This document shows positions 1-7,947 of a stretch of DNA of 50,736 bases, piece by piece. This DNA is from an uncultured Alphaproteobacteria bacterium (GTDB lineage: Bacteria; Pseudomonadota; Alphaproteobacteria; CAAHEQ01; UBA3637). A model generated the notes under the pieces. That model was not told where the DNA came from, ran no database searches, and was given only the letters and a program-made list of their open reading frames with translations. Each line of letters begins with the position of its first letter. The stretch's first letter is position 1. A program made the translations under genes and the position numbers. The stretch covers positions 1 to 50,736 of the forward strand of contig CALXVS010000010.1 of NCBI GenBank assembly GCA_944392145.1, written 5' to 3'.

Positions 1-480
1 CTCGGGTCAAGCTTAGAGGGTGACGGTGGAGGAGGAAAAGGATGCCCGATCGGGGTCGGGCATGACGGGAGGGGGAAGATGCCCGATCGGGGTCGGGCAT
101 GACGGTGGAGGGGAGTCCCGGACGCTGACTCAACTTCAATCGTCATCCTTGCGCAGGCGAGGATCCAGGCAACATGAATACCGCTTTTTAGAAACGAGAG
201 GCGTCCCCACCCGCGAAAAAGCACACCGCCTGCGACACCCCTCCGGCGGTCATCCTTGCGAAAGCGAGGATCCAGGAAAAACAATACCGCTTTTATAGGG
301 GCGTTAACGCCCCGCCAAAATAAGGAATCATCGCCCTGGACCCTCGGGTCAAGCTTAGAGGGTGACGGTGGAGGAGGAAAAGGATGCCCGATCGGGGTCG
401 GGCATGACGGGAGGGGGAAAGGATGCCCGACAGGAAAGGGCATGACAGAGCAAGGAAAGGACACCCGCACGCGCAAGCAT
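1..480. repeat. Mosaic of REP-like palindromic repeats upstream of uvrA
   Basis: This stretch holds no convincing gene. It is built from recurring modules: a left hairpin around GTCATCCTTGCGNNNGCGAG (about 141-167 and 250-276), a middle segment ending in CCGCTTTT, and a right hairpin. The right hairpin comes in two kinds here, ATGCCCGATCGGGGTCGGG (about 46, 79 and 385) and CCCTCGGGTCAAGCTTAGAG (near 1 and 340). The same modules recur at 3360-3735, 45250-45745, 46505-47225 and 49985-50736. Confidence 0.85.
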
Positions 481-504
481 GCCGCGCCCCCTCCTTTTTT
501 TATC

Positions 505-533
505 TTGCCAATTGGAAAAAAAGGCGCTATAAT
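505..533 (+). promoter_or_regulatory. uvrA promoter
   Basis: TTGCCA (505-510), a 17-bp spacer, and TATAAT (528-533). The -10 box overlaps the upstream ATG at 532, so translation must start further downstream. Confidence 0.75.
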
Positions 534-558
534 GCCCGAAACAAAAAAGGAACAAACC

Positions 559-3357
559 ATGCCATCCTACATTAAAATCCGCGGTGCGCGGGAGCATAAT
601 TTAAAAAACATAGACGTAGATATTCCACGCGATAAATTGGTCGTTATCACAGGGCTGTCGGGGTCGGGAAAATCCTCGCTGGCCTTTGACACCATTTATG
701 CCGAAGGGCAGCGCCGCTATGTGGAAAGTTTATCGGCCTATGCGCGGCAGTTTTTGGATCTGATGAAAAAACCCGATGCCGATTCCATAGAGGGCCTGTC
801 CCCCGCGATTTCCATTGAGCAAAAAACCACCTCTAAAAATCCCCGCTCCACCGTCGGCACCGTCACGGAAATTTATGATTATATGCGCCTGTTATGGGCC
901 CGGGTCGGGGTGCCGTATTCGCCCGCAACGGGGTTGCCCATTACGGCGCAAAGCATCACGCAAATGACCGATGCCGTCATGGCATACGCGGAGGGGACAA
1001 AGTTGATGATTTTGGCGCCCGTCGTGCGCGCCCGCAAAGGCGAGTATAAAAAAGAGCTGGCCGATTATCAAAAAAAGGGCTATGGCCGTGTGAAAATTGA
1101 CGGCACGCTTTATGAAATAGACCAAACTCCCGCCCTGGATAAAAATAAAAAGCATGATATTTCCCTGGTTATTGACCGGTTGGTTGTCCGGCCGGGGATT
1201 GAGGCGCGCGCCGCCGATTCACTGGAAAAAGCCGCCACTTTGGCCGACGGGTTGGTGCAGGTGGAAATCATGGGCGATTCCCCCGAAACACGGTTGTTTT
1301 CCACAAAATTTGCCTGCCCCGTATCGGGATTTACGTTAAGCGAGTTGGAACCGCGCCTGTTTTCTTTCAACAACCCGCAAGGGGCGTGCCCTGTGTGCGC
1401 CGGCCTGGGGTTCAAGCAATACGTGGACCCGGCGCTGGTCATTCCCGACCCGCGTAAATCGGTGCGCGGCGGGGCCATTGCCCCGTGGACCAGCGGCGGC
1501 GGCGATATGTTCAGTTGGTATGACGCGGCGTTAAAATCCCTGATGCGACAGATTGATTTTAACCCCGACACGCCGTGGCAACACCTCCCCGAAACCGTGC
1601 GCCAGGCCATTTTATACGGCACCGCCACGCGGTATGGACACTTTGAAGGGGTCATTCCCAACATGGAACGCCGGTATTTGGAAACACAATCCGACTGGAT
1701 GCGGGAGGAAATTTCAAAATATCAGGCAACCAGTCCGTGCGAAGCCTGCCACGGCCAACGGTTAAAGCCCGAAGCCCTGTGCGTGAAAATTGGCGGTGAA
1801 AACATTGCCGAGGCGACACACCGCTCCATTGGTGCGGCGCTGACGTGGTTTCGCGCCCTGCCCGACACGCTGACCCCGCAAACGCGCGAAATTGCCGCCC
1901 GTATTTTAAAGGAAATCACCGATCGGTTAGACTTTTTGAACAACGTCGGTCTGGGGTATTTGTCCTTGGACCGCATGAGCGGCACCCTATCGGGCGGTGA
2001 AGCACAACGCATTCGGTTGGCCAGTCAAATCGGATCGGGTTTAACGGGCGTGTTATATGTGTTGGATGAACCGTCTATCGGCCTGCACCAACGCGATAAT
2101 GACCGGTTGTTGGCCACGCTGACGCGCCTGCGCGACTTGGGCAACACCGTGATTGTGGTGGAACACGACGAAGACGCCATTCGTGCCGCCGATTATGTGA
2201 TTGACATGGGGCCCGAAGCCGGCCGTCACGGCGGCTATATTGTGGCCGAGGGCACACCGGAACAGGTCGCTCAAAACCCCATTTCCGCAACGGGGCAATA
2301 TCTGTCGGGCATGCGCAAAATCATTGTGCCCCCCATGCGCCGCGCCGGCAACGGGCATGTGTTAAAGGTAGAGGGCGCCCGCGCCAATAACCTGAAAAAC
2401 GTATCGGTGTCTGTTCCGTTGGGCACGTTCACCTGCGTCACGGGTGTGTCGGGCGGCGGGAAATCGTCGCTTGTTATTGAAACGTTGTATAAGGGGTTGA
2501 ATCAACTGATTAACCATGCGAAAGAGCCGGCCGGCCCCTTTGACCGTATCACGGGACTGGGGCATATTGACAAGATTATTGACATTGACCAAAGCCCCAT
2601 CGGGCGCACACCGCGGTCCAATCCGGCGACGTATACGGGTATGTTCACGGCCATCCGCGAATGGTTTGCCGGCCTGCCCGAAGCCAAAGCGCGCGGTTAT
2701 AAACCGGGGCGGTTTTCCTTTAACGTGCGTGGCGGTCGGTGCGAAGCCTGCTCGGGCGACGGCGTTTTAAAAATTGAAATGCATTTTTTACCCGATGTGT
2801 ATGTCCAATGCGACTCATGTCGGGGCAAACGTTATAACCGCGAAACACTGGACATTCAATATCGCGGTAAATCCATTGCCGATGTGTTGGACATGACGGT
2901 GGACGAAGCTGCCGAATTTTTCAAAAACTTCCCGGGCCTGCGCGACAAATGCGCGTTGTTGCAACGGGTGGGATTGGGCTATATGCAGTTGGGGCAATCG
3001 GCCCTGACCCTGTCGGGCGGCGAAGCACAGCGCATTAAATTATCCAAAGAACTCTCCCGCCGCTCAACAGGCAAAACGTTGTATATTTTGGATGAACCAA
3101 CAACGGGACTGCATTTTGCCGATATTCAAAAACTGTTGGAAGTGTTACACACCCTGGTGGATCAAGGCAACACCGTCGTGGTCATTGAACATAACTTGGA
3201 CGTCATTAAAACGGCCGATTATATCATAGATATGGGCCCCGAAGGCGGCGATGCCGGCGGCCGTGTGGTGGCCACCGGCACCCCCGAACAAGTCGCCCAA
3301 AACCCCGCCAGCCACACCGGCCGGTATTTAAGGAAATACCTCAATTCCGATCAGTAA
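559..3357 (+). CDS. uvrA: Excinuclease ABC subunit A (UvrA)
   Basis: UvrA is the damage-recognition ATPase of nucleotide excision repair; it loads UvrB onto damaged DNA. The 932-aa product is close to the usual ~940. It has two ABC modules: Walker [10 protein letters not shown] at about residues 32-40 and GVSGGGKSS near 630, with LSGGEAQRI signatures near 478 and 820. Zinc-binding CxxC pairs follow the family pattern, except that the first pair (about residue 252) reads CPVS, a Ser replacing the second Cys, as I recall for other alphaproteobacterial UvrA proteins. The ATG at 559 has an AAGGAA ribosome site and lies downstream of the promoter. The reading frame stays open upstream into repeats, which should not be annotated as coding. 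Confidence 0.97.
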   Translation: MPSYIKIRGAREHNLKNIDVDIPRDKLVVITGLSGSGKSSLAFDTIYAEGQRRYVESLSAYARQFLDLMKKPDADSIEGLSPAISIEQKTTSKNPRSTVGTVTEIYDYMRLLWARVGVPYSPATGLPITAQSITQMTDAVMAYAEGTKLMILAPVVRARKGEYKKELADYQKKGYGRVKIDGTLYEIDQTPALDKNKKHDISLVIDRLVVRPGIEARAADSLEKAATLADGLVQVEIMGDSPETRLFSTKFACPVSGFTLSELEPRLFSFNNPQGACPVCAGLGFKQYVDPALVIPDPRKSVRGGAIAPWTSGGGDMFSWYDAALKSLMRQIDFNPDTPWQHLPETVRQAILYGTATRYGHFEGVIPNMERRYLETQSDWMREEISKYQATSPCEACHGQRLKPEALCVKIGGENIAEATHRSIGAALTWFRALPDTLTPQTREIAARILKEITDRLDFLNNVGLGYLSLDRMSGTLSGGEAQRIRLASQIGSGLTGVLYVLDEPSIGLHQRDNDRLLATLTRLRDLGNTVIVVEHDEDAIRAADYVIDMGPEAGRHGGYIVAEGTPEQVAQNPISATGQYLSGMRKIIVPPMRRAGNGHVLKVEGARANNLKNVSVSVPLGTFTCVTGVSGGGKSSLVIETLYKGLNQLINHAKEPAGPFDRITGLGHIDKIIDIDQSPIGRTPRSNPATYTGMFTAIREWFAGLPEAKARGYKPGRFSFNVRGGRCEACSGDGVLKIEMHFLPDVYVQCDSCRGKRYNRETLDIQYRGKSIADVLDMTVDEAAEFFKNFPGLRDKCALLQRVGLGYMQLGQSALTLSGGEAQRIKLSKELSRRSTGKTLYILDEPTTGLHFADIQKLLEVLHTLVDQGNTVVVIEHNLDVIKTADYIIDMGPEGGDAGGRVVATGTPEQVAQNPASHTGRYLRKYLNSDQ

Positions 3358-3359
3358 CC

Positions 3360-3735
3360 GCTCCCCCTCCCTCTGCGTCCTCCTTGCGAACGCGAGGATC
3401 CAGGAAAAACAATTCCGCTTTTACCAACCCTTGACGCCCCGCTAAAATAAGGACTCATTGCCCTGGACCCTCGGGCCAAGCCCAAGGGTGACAACAGAGG
3501 GGGAACCACCGTTCGTGACAAGTTGTCCCGACCGGCGACACCATCCCCGGCGGTCATCCTTGCGCATGCGAGGATCCAGGCAACATTATTACCGCTTTTC
3601 CTACCCTTGACGCATCATAAAATAAGGAATCATTGCCCTGGATGCCCGATCGGAGTCGGGCATGACGAGAGGGAGGGATGCCCGATCGGGGTCGGGCATG
3701 ACGGGGGGGGGGAGTATCCTTGCGCACACGCGCAC
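3360..3735. repeat. REP-like palindromic repeat mosaic downstream of uvrA
   Basis: There is no credible gene here. Left hairpins occur near 3380-3406 and 3552-3580. Right hairpins of the CCCTCGGGCCAAG type (near 3460-3495) and the ATGCCCGATCGGAGTCGGG type (3642-3668 and 3677-3703) follow, as in the other mosaics in this window. Confidence 0.85.
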
Positions 3736-3757
3736 AGGATAAAAAATACCGCTTTTT

Positions 3758-4192
3758 TTAGGCGATTTCGCGCGCCTGCTCGCGTAAAAACGTCATTGTG
3801 GGGACAAATCGCACTTTATTCTTTAGCACAGTCTTTTGTTCCGGCACCACGGTCGCGCTTGCTGCCGCCGGTGCAGTGGCCGCGACCTCTGCTGCCCGGG
3901 ACGTTTCGGCCGCTTGTGTATCGGCAATTACTTGTGCCGCAGCGGCCACCGCCGGTGTTTTATCCGCCGCCAATTCTTGCGTCAATTCGGGCAAACAGGC
4001 TTGCGCTTTACCCAATGCCGCATTCAATTCGGCATTTTCCTTTTCTTCTTTTTTCTTTAACAAAACCGCTGTCCACAGGGCTAATAACGCCTTGGCACTG
4101 TTATCTTTCTTTTTGAAAACGCCGCTTAATAAAAACACTCCGGCCAAGCAATTGCTGATATTCGCAAAGATATCTAAAACAGATGCATCCAT
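3758..4192 (-). CDS. Hypothetical membrane-anchored alanine-rich protein
   Basis: I do not recognise this 144-aa protein. Residues 1-27 are hydrophobic and could anchor it in the inner membrane. Residues 40-70 are lysine/glutamate-rich and could form a coiled coil. The rest is a long alanine-rich linker (about 70-115) and a basic end. I prefer the minus-strand frame over the longer overlapping plus-strand frame (3798-4277) because its ATG at 4192 has a strong GGAGGA ribosome site and a good promoter at 4227-4255. A mechanical or envelope role is possible but cannot be shown. Confidence 0.6.
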   Translation of the reverse strand: MDASVLDIFANISNCLAGVFLLSGVFKKKDNSAKALLALWTAVLLKKKEEKENAELNAALGKAQACLPELTQELAADKTPAVAAAAQVIADTQAAETSRAAEVAATAPAAASATVVPEQKTVLKNKVRFVPTMTFLREQAREIA

Positions 4193-4226
4193 GGTATTCC
4201 TCCGTCAATTATGCTTTAATGTGTTT

Positions 4227-4255
4227 ATTTTACTTGGCATTCCCGACTTTGTCAA
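4227..4255 (-). promoter_or_regulatory. Promoter of the 3758-4192 gene
   Basis: Read on the minus strand: TTGACA (4255-4250), 17 bp, TAAAAT (4232-4227), ending about 35 bases before the ATG. Confidence 0.6.
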
Positions 4256-4332
4256 GCTTTTTTTAAAAAAAGTATAAAAAAAAGTTCTTCCCCCTTTGGC
4301 AAGACCTCTTTTTTTTAACGCTTTTACTTAAA

Positions 4333-4578
4333 TTACCGCCCGCGTCGCTGCGCTTTGACCTGGGCAGAGGTCATCTCTTTCCCTTTTTCTCCTTGTGGAA
4401 CCAACACTTTGACTTCTTTAATCATCTGTTGAATTTCTGTATGCGTCACTTTTTCGCCCTTTTCCTGCTTTTCACGCACGCTTTTTAACGTCGGACAATG
4501 CTTCATAAGCTCTTTTTGCATTTTTGCTTCTTTTTTAAGTTGGTCTTCTTTTACAGCCGTGCTGACTTCTTTAATCAT
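4333..4578 (-). CDS. Hypothetical small charged protein
   Basis: A possible 81-aa protein, very rich in Lys, Glu and Gln, predicted helical throughout, with no recognised domain, signal peptide or membrane segment. It lies upstream of and parallel to the 3758-4192 gene and divergently from the hydrolase gene. No clear ribosome site precedes the ATG, so either the start is wrong or this is a fortuitous frame. It is kept because the composition is protein-like and no better frame occupies this stretch. Confidence 0.35.
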   Translation of the reverse strand: MIKEVSTAVKEDQLKKEAKMQKELMKHCPTLKSVREKQEKGEKVTHTEIQQMIKEVKVLVPQGEKGKEMTSAQVKAQRRGR

Positions 4579-4598
4579 TTGAGTTTTAATTTGTTTTC

Positions 4599-4627
4599 TT
4601 GACTTTTAATAGGTTGTTTGGCATACT
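4599..4627 (+). promoter_or_regulatory. Promoter of the alpha/beta hydrolase gene
   Basis: TTGACT (4599-4604), 17 bp, CATACT (4622-4627), about 32 bases before the ATG at 4659. Confidence 0.55.
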
Positions 4628-4658
4628 GCCCGCTGTCAATTTAAGGAGTTCTTATCAC

Positions 4659-5456
4659 ATGCAGCAACACTTTTCCCGATACATCCCGGTCACATCGACC
4701 GAACGCATCTTTATTGACATAACCCATCCCACAGGCCTCACAGCCGGTGTGGTTTTTGTCTTACACGGCTTGGCCGGTTGGCGGGACGAATCGTTTTTAA
4801 CCGCTGCACGGGATGTGTTTATCCGTCATGGTTTAACAACAGTAGCCATTGATGCACGCTATGGCTTGGGTCAAGGTGACGGCCCCTTGGAAAAGGCGTG
4901 TTTTTCAACCTTTATCGCCGATTTAGGGGCCGCCGTTTCTTGGGCCGAAACACAGCCGTTTTTTCGGGCACCGTTTTACCTGTGCGGTCATTCGTTGGGC
5001 GGCGGCGCGTGTTTGCATCATGCCCTGAACCACCCGAATCGTGTGGCAGGGGTTGTGACCTTATCGGCTGTGTTCAATGGAAATTTGCTGATTGATTCAT
5101 ATCGCACGCATAAGCCGGATTTCATGAAACAATGGGAAACAACACGCTTTTTACCCCGCACTCGCCCCGACATTCCCGACAAATCGGGCCGCATTGCGTT
5201 TGACCATTTGGCCGATGCTGTCACATATCAATTAGACAAAGACGCCGCCCGATTGACCGCGCCGCTTTTAATGATTTGCGGCGATCGGGATATTTCCTCT
5301 ACAAAAGAAATGAACCTGCGCTTTTTTGACGGCGCCGGTGGAAAAAAGGAAATGGCCTGTCTGCCGGGGGCGAATCACACCTACACGAATGCCGGCAATA
5401 TCCCGGCTCTTAAAACGGTGGTGGATAACTGGCTGTCCCAGTTGGAAATGTCTTAA
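4659..5456 (+). CDS. Alpha/beta hydrolase (serine esterase/lipase-like)
   Basis: A 265-aa single-domain alpha/beta hydrolase. Visible elements are the oxyanion-hole strand VLHGLAG near residue 35, the nucleophile elbow GHSLGGG (about 109-115, catalytic Ser near 111), an acid loop GDRDISS near 208 and the catalytic His in GANHTYT near 241. There is no signal peptide, so it should be cytoplasmic. The substrate cannot be inferred. The ATG at 4659 is chosen because AAGGAG lies at the proper distance; an upstream in-frame extension would start inside the promoter. Confidence 0.85.
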   Translation: MQQHFSRYIPVTSTERIFIDITHPTGLTAGVVFVLHGLAGWRDESFLTAARDVFIRHGLTTVAIDARYGLGQGDGPLEKACFSTFIADLGAAVSWAETQPFFRAPFYLCGHSLGGGACLHHALNHPNRVAGVVTLSAVFNGNLLIDSYRTHKPDFMKQWETTRFLPRTRPDIPDKSGRIAFDHLADAVTYQLDKDAARLTAPLLMICGDRDISSTKEMNLRFFDGAGGKKEMACLPGANHTYTNAGNIPALKTVVDNWLSQLEMS

Positions 5457-5475
5457 AATTGTCATCAAAAAACAC

Positions 5476-5504
5476 TTGCGCCGTGCCGGACAAATATTTA
5501 TACT
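5476..5504 (+). promoter_or_regulatory. Promoter of the BOF-family gene
   Basis: TTGCGC (5476-5481), 17 bp, TATACT (5499-5504), about 35 bases before the ATG at 5540. Confidence 0.5.
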
Positions 5505-5539
5505 TTTCCATGGGAAGAATCAATAAAAGGAGTTTGTTC

Positions 5540-5908
5540 ATGAAAAAATATATTCTCTCACTTGCTCTTGTAACAGCTTTAACGGCGGTTTCCGCCCTGG
5601 CAGCACGCCCCCACATGGGCGGCGGATTTACGGGCCCGGGGGCCGAATCGGCAACAGTGGCCGATGCCTTAAAAATGCGGGACGACACACCTGTTACCCT
5701 GCGCGGAACAATTGAAAAACGCTTGGGCGGGGAACATTATTTGTTTAAAGACGCAACCGGCACCATCACGGTTGAAATTGACGATGATAAGTGGAACGGC
5801 CAAAACGTGACCCCCGACACGCCAATTGAAATTTCCGGTGAAATTGACAAAGATTGGACCTCTTTAAAAGTGGATGTTGATGTTGTTCGGTTAATCCCCG
5901 GTAATTAA
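5540..5908 (+). CDS. Periplasmic BOF (YgiW/YdeI-type OB-fold) protein
   Basis: This 122-aa secreted protein has a Sec signal peptide (basic MKKY, hydrophobic core, cleavage after SALA near residue 22). The mature part reads like the bacterial OB-fold family: a TVADALKMRDDTPVTLRG entry strand, a YLFKDATGTITVEIDD core and an EISGEIDKDW strand. Family members such as E. coli YgiW and YdeI are periplasmic stress-tolerance proteins; the ligand is unknown. The ATG at 5540 has AAAAGGAG upstream, and a strong terminator follows the gene. Confidence 0.85.
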   Translation: MKKYILSLALVTALTAVSALAARPHMGGGFTGPGAESATVADALKMRDDTPVTLRGTIEKRLGGEHYLFKDATGTITVEIDDDKWNGQNVTPDTPIEISGEIDKDWTSLKVDVDVVRLIPGN

Positions 5909-5930
5909 ACAGGATTAAAAAAAAATCATG

Positions 5931-5970
5931 ACGCCGTTCCCGTGTGCATCGGGACGGCGTTTTGATTTTT
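5931..5970 (+). terminator. Rho-independent terminator after the BOF gene
   Basis: A G/C-rich stem (ACGCCGTTCCCG pairing with CGGGACGGCGT) is followed by TTTTGATTTTT. Confidence 0.85.
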
Positions 5971-6088
5971 CCGCTTCTTTCCTCCTGTTTGTTCCTTGCG
6001 TCCTGCGCCGTGGCCTCATTCAATTCCCCACTCCCTCCTTATCACACTCCTTGCCCCCACATAATACGCGTTTCTTTTCTTTCCTTTC

Positions 6089-6202
6089 GTCCCACACCCG
6101 CATACTGTTTATTCCTTTGCACCTCGCACCCGCATACTGTTTATTCCTCCGCACCTCGCGCTTGCATACTGTTTATTCCCCCGCACCTCGCGCCCGCATA
6201 AA
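6089..6202. repeat. 32-bp tandem repeat, about 3.5 units
   Basis: The core GCATACTGTTTATTCC recurs at 6100, 6132 and 6164, and a partial copy GCATA starts at 6196, giving an exact 32-bp period. The whole interval 5971-6238 shows no gene; the plus-strand open frames are low-complexity products of this repeat. Confidence 0.85.
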
Positions 6203-6238
6203 AAAATATCGTTTTGCCGTTTTTTTATAAAAAAGAAC

Positions 6239-6267
6239 TTGACAGGTCTCTTTTTTACGGCTATACT
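6239..6267 (+). promoter_or_regulatory. tRNA-Val promoter
   Basis: TTGACA (6239-6244), 17 bp, TATACT (6262-6267), 14 bp before the tRNA 5' end. This is close to the ideal sigma-70 consensus. Confidence 0.85.
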
Positions 6268-6281
6268 ACCTCCTGTTTTTT

Positions 6282-6356
6282 GGGTGTGTAGCTCAGCGGG
6301 AGAGCATTACCTTCACACGGTAGGGGCCGCAGGTTCAATCCCTGCCACACCCACCA
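6282..6356 (+). tRNA. tRNA-Val (anticodon CAC), prophage integration site
   Basis: A complete cloverleaf is visible: acceptor GGGTGTG/CACACCC, D arm GCTC/GAGC, anticodon loop TTCACAC with anticodon CAC, T arm GCAGG-TTCAATC-CCTGC, discriminator A and an encoded CCA (6354-6356). The phage recombined inside the anticodon-to-T-arm segment, so the 3' part and its terminator at this end are phage-supplied and restore a functional gene. Confidence 0.95.
6309..6336 (+). other. attL core
   Basis: 28 bp from ACCTTCACACGG to GCAGGTTC are identical to 44816-44843. The core covers the anticodon stem-loop through the start of the T loop, the usual target region for tyrosine integrases. Confidence 0.9.
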
Positions 6357-6364
6357 ATTATAAC

Positions 6365-6395
6365 GCCCTGATAATAAAGGGCTTTATTTATTTTT
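6365..6395 (+). terminator. tRNA-Val terminator supplied by the phage
   Basis: GCCCT (6365-6369) pairs with AGGGC (6378-6382), followed by a T-rich run. The original chromosomal terminator is now at 44987-45010. Confidence 0.75.
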
Positions 6396-6476
6396 AAGTG
6401 TTAGAAATTCAAAAAACAGAACACCCTAAAAAGACCCACAAAAACCCCAAAAACCATAAGAAAATTTTAAAAAAGT

Positions 6477-6492
6477 GGGCAAAATTTGGGCA
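6477..6492. other. Candidate integrase arm-type site (left)
   Basis: GGGCAAAATTTGGGCA is found at both prophage ends (also 44739-44754), about 140 bp inside attL and 60 bp inside attR. Each contains a repeated GGGCA. The rest of 6396-6534 shows no gene. Confidence 0.45.
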
Positions 6493-6534
6493 GGGTTTTT
6501 CGGCTTGGACGAATCGTAATATTGCCCCAAAAAA

Positions 6535-6711
6535 TCACTTTTCCAATTCGGATTTTGGGCTGTTTTCCCTAAACCACAGCCTTTCTTTAAACTCGGCTTG
6601 TTTTCCCTTATTGTATCCCGAGACCGGCCGAAAATACCCCATCACCCGTGTCCAACACTCAACCGGTTGACGCAATGATTCATTGGCCGCTAAAATTTCC
6701 TGATCTGTCAT
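6535..6711 (-). CDS. Stand-alone glycyl-radical C-terminal tail of anaerobic ribonucleotide reductase (NrdD-like), 58 aa
   Basis: This short reading frame encodes 58 aa. Residues 17-46 (VECWTRVMGYFRP, then VSGYNKGKQAEFKER) match the extreme C terminus of class III ribonucleotide reductases, in which the Gly of RVxGY carries the catalytic radical. The ~600-aa catalytic barrel and the zinc cysteines are absent. A GrcA/YfiD-like role, replacing a damaged radical domain of the host NrdD, is inference; a short remnant is the alternative. An AAAGGGA ribosome site precedes the ATG. It is the last minus-strand gene before attL and lies 12 bp beyond the membrane-protein gene. Confidence 0.7.
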   Translation of the reverse strand: MTDQEILAANESLRQPVECWTRVMGYFRPVSGYNKGKQAEFKERLWFRENSPKSELEK

Positions 6712-6723
6712 CTTTTTTCCCTT

Positions 6724-7281
6724 TCATATGATTAACAAAAAGCCCGTTATAAACCCGGCCACCCACTCGGCAACGGCGGTAGCACTGTTTTTAATTTTTC
6801 CGCAATCCTTTAAGCTCCAAAACACCGCATAGACCAAAGCAACTAAAAGCCCCGCAAAGCCAAAGTATGCACTTCCTAGAGCTATCGCAACCAGCAAAGC
6901 CGGCAATTCATACCGGAAGAACATCCACAAAAAGTCATACCCGAACCCATACCAACCACCGGCCGGCACAAGAAACTTGACCCATTTATCCCAGAAGTAT
7001 TTTTGATACCGTTCTTTCATTTCATCATCCGGCAGACCGTCCCGGGACATATCAAAGGCCGGCCCATGCCCGGGTGCCCAATAAAGACCTTGCAAAGCCA
7101 ACGCGACAACGACCGCCTGCGCCCAATGATACCCGCTTATCCATAAAGCACCACTAACCCCGACAAACCCGATGATATGTTGGATAAATCTGTTTTGAAT
7201 AATAGGCTTATTCCAACCATCAGAGCCGAACATCCGCCGCCATACCGCCTCAAAACACCCCGTCAATATAGCTAAAATCAT
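6724..7281 (-). CDS. Phage multi-pass membrane protein, function unknown
   Basis: A 185-aa protein with several hydrophobic segments (around residues 34-65, 122-148 and 168-185) and a tryptophan- and tyrosine-rich central loop with WAPGHGPAFDMS. It lies directly after Rz1 with AAGGAGG at its start, so it is co-expressed with the lysis genes. I do not recognise the family. A holin-like or superinfection-exclusion role would fit the position, but nothing in the sequence proves it. Confidence 0.75.
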   Translation of the reverse strand: MILAILTGCFEAVWRRMFGSDGWNKPIIQNRFIQHIIGFVGVSGALWISGYHWAQAVVVALALQGLYWAPGHGPAFDMSRDGLPDDEMKERYQKYFWDKWVKFLVPAGGWYGFGYDFLWMFFRYELPALLVAIALGSAYFGFAGLLVALVYAVFWSLKDCGKIKNSATAVAEWVAGFITGFLLII

Positions 7282-7285
7282 TGTT

Positions 7286-7462
7286 TTACCCTCCTTTTGA
7301 ACATTCCTTCAAATACGTTTCCAACTCAACCGCCCGCAAAACATAATCTTGAACCGTTATCAAGGTCCTTGGAGGCACCGGCTGACACGTGTTAACCGGC
7401 ACATATCTTGGGCTACAAGCACTGACGCACATCAAAGCCCATAATATCACGACACATTTCAT
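7286..7462 (-). CDS. Rz1: Rz1-like outer-membrane spanin lipoprotein
   Basis: A 58-aa lipoprotein with a signal ending in the lipobox VSAC (lipidated Cys at residue 16), followed by a short proline-containing mature part (CQPVPPR). Its first ~50 bases overlap the end of the Rz gene in another frame, the classic nested spanin arrangement. I chose the ATG at 7462, with AAAGGA upstream, over the longer frame because it places a lipoprotein signal at the N terminus. It should link with Rz to disrupt the outer membrane during lysis. Confidence 0.8.
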   Translation of the reverse strand: MKCVVILWALMCVSACSPRYVPVNTCQPVPPRTLITVQDYVLRAVELETYLKECSKGG

Positions 7463-7682
7463 CTTTCGTTTTTTTCCTTTCAATCTTTTTCTGTACCTTT
7501 TGGACCACCTCACCGGCTGTTATCATGCCCTGCCGGGCATTGATGACACACTGCACCGCTTTGTTCTCCGTCTCCAGCCGGTGTGCCGTGTATCCTTTGT
7601 CATAGGCATAGCCATAAAACCACGTCGTCCCCAAAACAACCGCCACCAAAGCAGCCATTAAACCGTATATTCGCATTGTCAT
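7413..7682 (-). CDS. Rz: Rz-like inner-membrane spanin
   Basis: An 89-aa type II membrane protein: one N-terminal transmembrane segment (about residues 5-24) and then a charged helical periplasmic domain (KVQKKIERKKTKDE). Size, topology and overlap with a lipoprotein gene fit an i-spanin. AAGGAA precedes the ATG. A fragment similar to its first 15 codons occurs outside the prophage at 45733-45807. Confidence 0.8.
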   Translation of the reverse strand: MTMRIYGLMAALVAVVLGTTWFYGYAYDKGYTAHRLETENKAVQCVINARQGMITAGEVVQKVQKKIERKKTKDEMCRDIMGFDVRQCL

Positions 7683-7706
7683 ATCATTTTTCCTTAAATA
7701 AACCTG

Positions 7707-7735
7707 TTGACATTCCCTAAAAAAGACTGTATAGT
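7707..7735 (+). promoter_or_regulatory. Promoter of antirepressor leader 1
   Basis: TTGACA (7707-7712), 17 bp, TATAGT (7730-7735). It fires against the late operon. The expected RNA start is near 7742, over 200 nt before the coding start. Confidence 0.8.
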
Positions 7736-7741
7736 GTTTCG

Positions 7742-7947
7742 TAGAGGTTAAGAACTCTAATGCTACCGGTTAGCGCACTCGTTAGGGCGTTATTTTTATG
7801 TCATATGTGACCTCCCAGTCATTATGATAAAAGTTTATGCCAAGAGTGCGGTGAATATATTGAATAAACCCACGTGTGTAGTATCACGTTCTTAAACTCT
7901 TGGCACCTTACTATTTAAGGTAACTTTTTAAGAAGAGGATACTACCT
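7742..7947 (+). ncRNA. Structured 5' leader RNA 1 (c4-like, antirepressor control)
   Basis: This ~205-nt leader is non-coding. Hairpin 1 (stem GTAG 7741-7744 with CTAC 7763-7766) exposes TTAAGAAC (7748-7755). GTTCTTAA (7888-7895) can pair either with that loop or, extended as TTCTTAAA, with TTTAAGAA (7927-7934) next to the ribosome site. GTAGTATC (7878-7885) also pairs with GATACTAC (7938-7945), closing the site. TGCCAAGAG (7838-7846) pairs with CTCTTGGCA (7897-7905). The layout matches the co-transcribed c4 antisense RNA of P1/P7. Confidence 0.65.

Noticed and set aside
256-558. N-terminal extension of uvrA to a start at 256, and a separate frame at 20-298
   Set aside because: Both frames run through palindromic repeats. 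The uvrA promoter (505-533) lies inside the extension, and the ATG at 559 has a ribosome site and gives the normal protein length.
3798-4277. 159-aa plus-strand frame opposite the 3758-4192 gene
   Set aside because: Low-complexity Ala/Cys/Phe composition and no ribosome site; the minus-strand gene has promoter and GGAGG.
6089-6202. CRISPR array
   Set aside because: The 32-bp units are contiguous with no unique spacers, and no cas genes are present.
6398-6670. 90-aa plus-strand frame next to attL
   Set aside because: It overlaps the NrdD-like gene on the other strand and the candidate integrase site, and has no ATG with a ribosome site.
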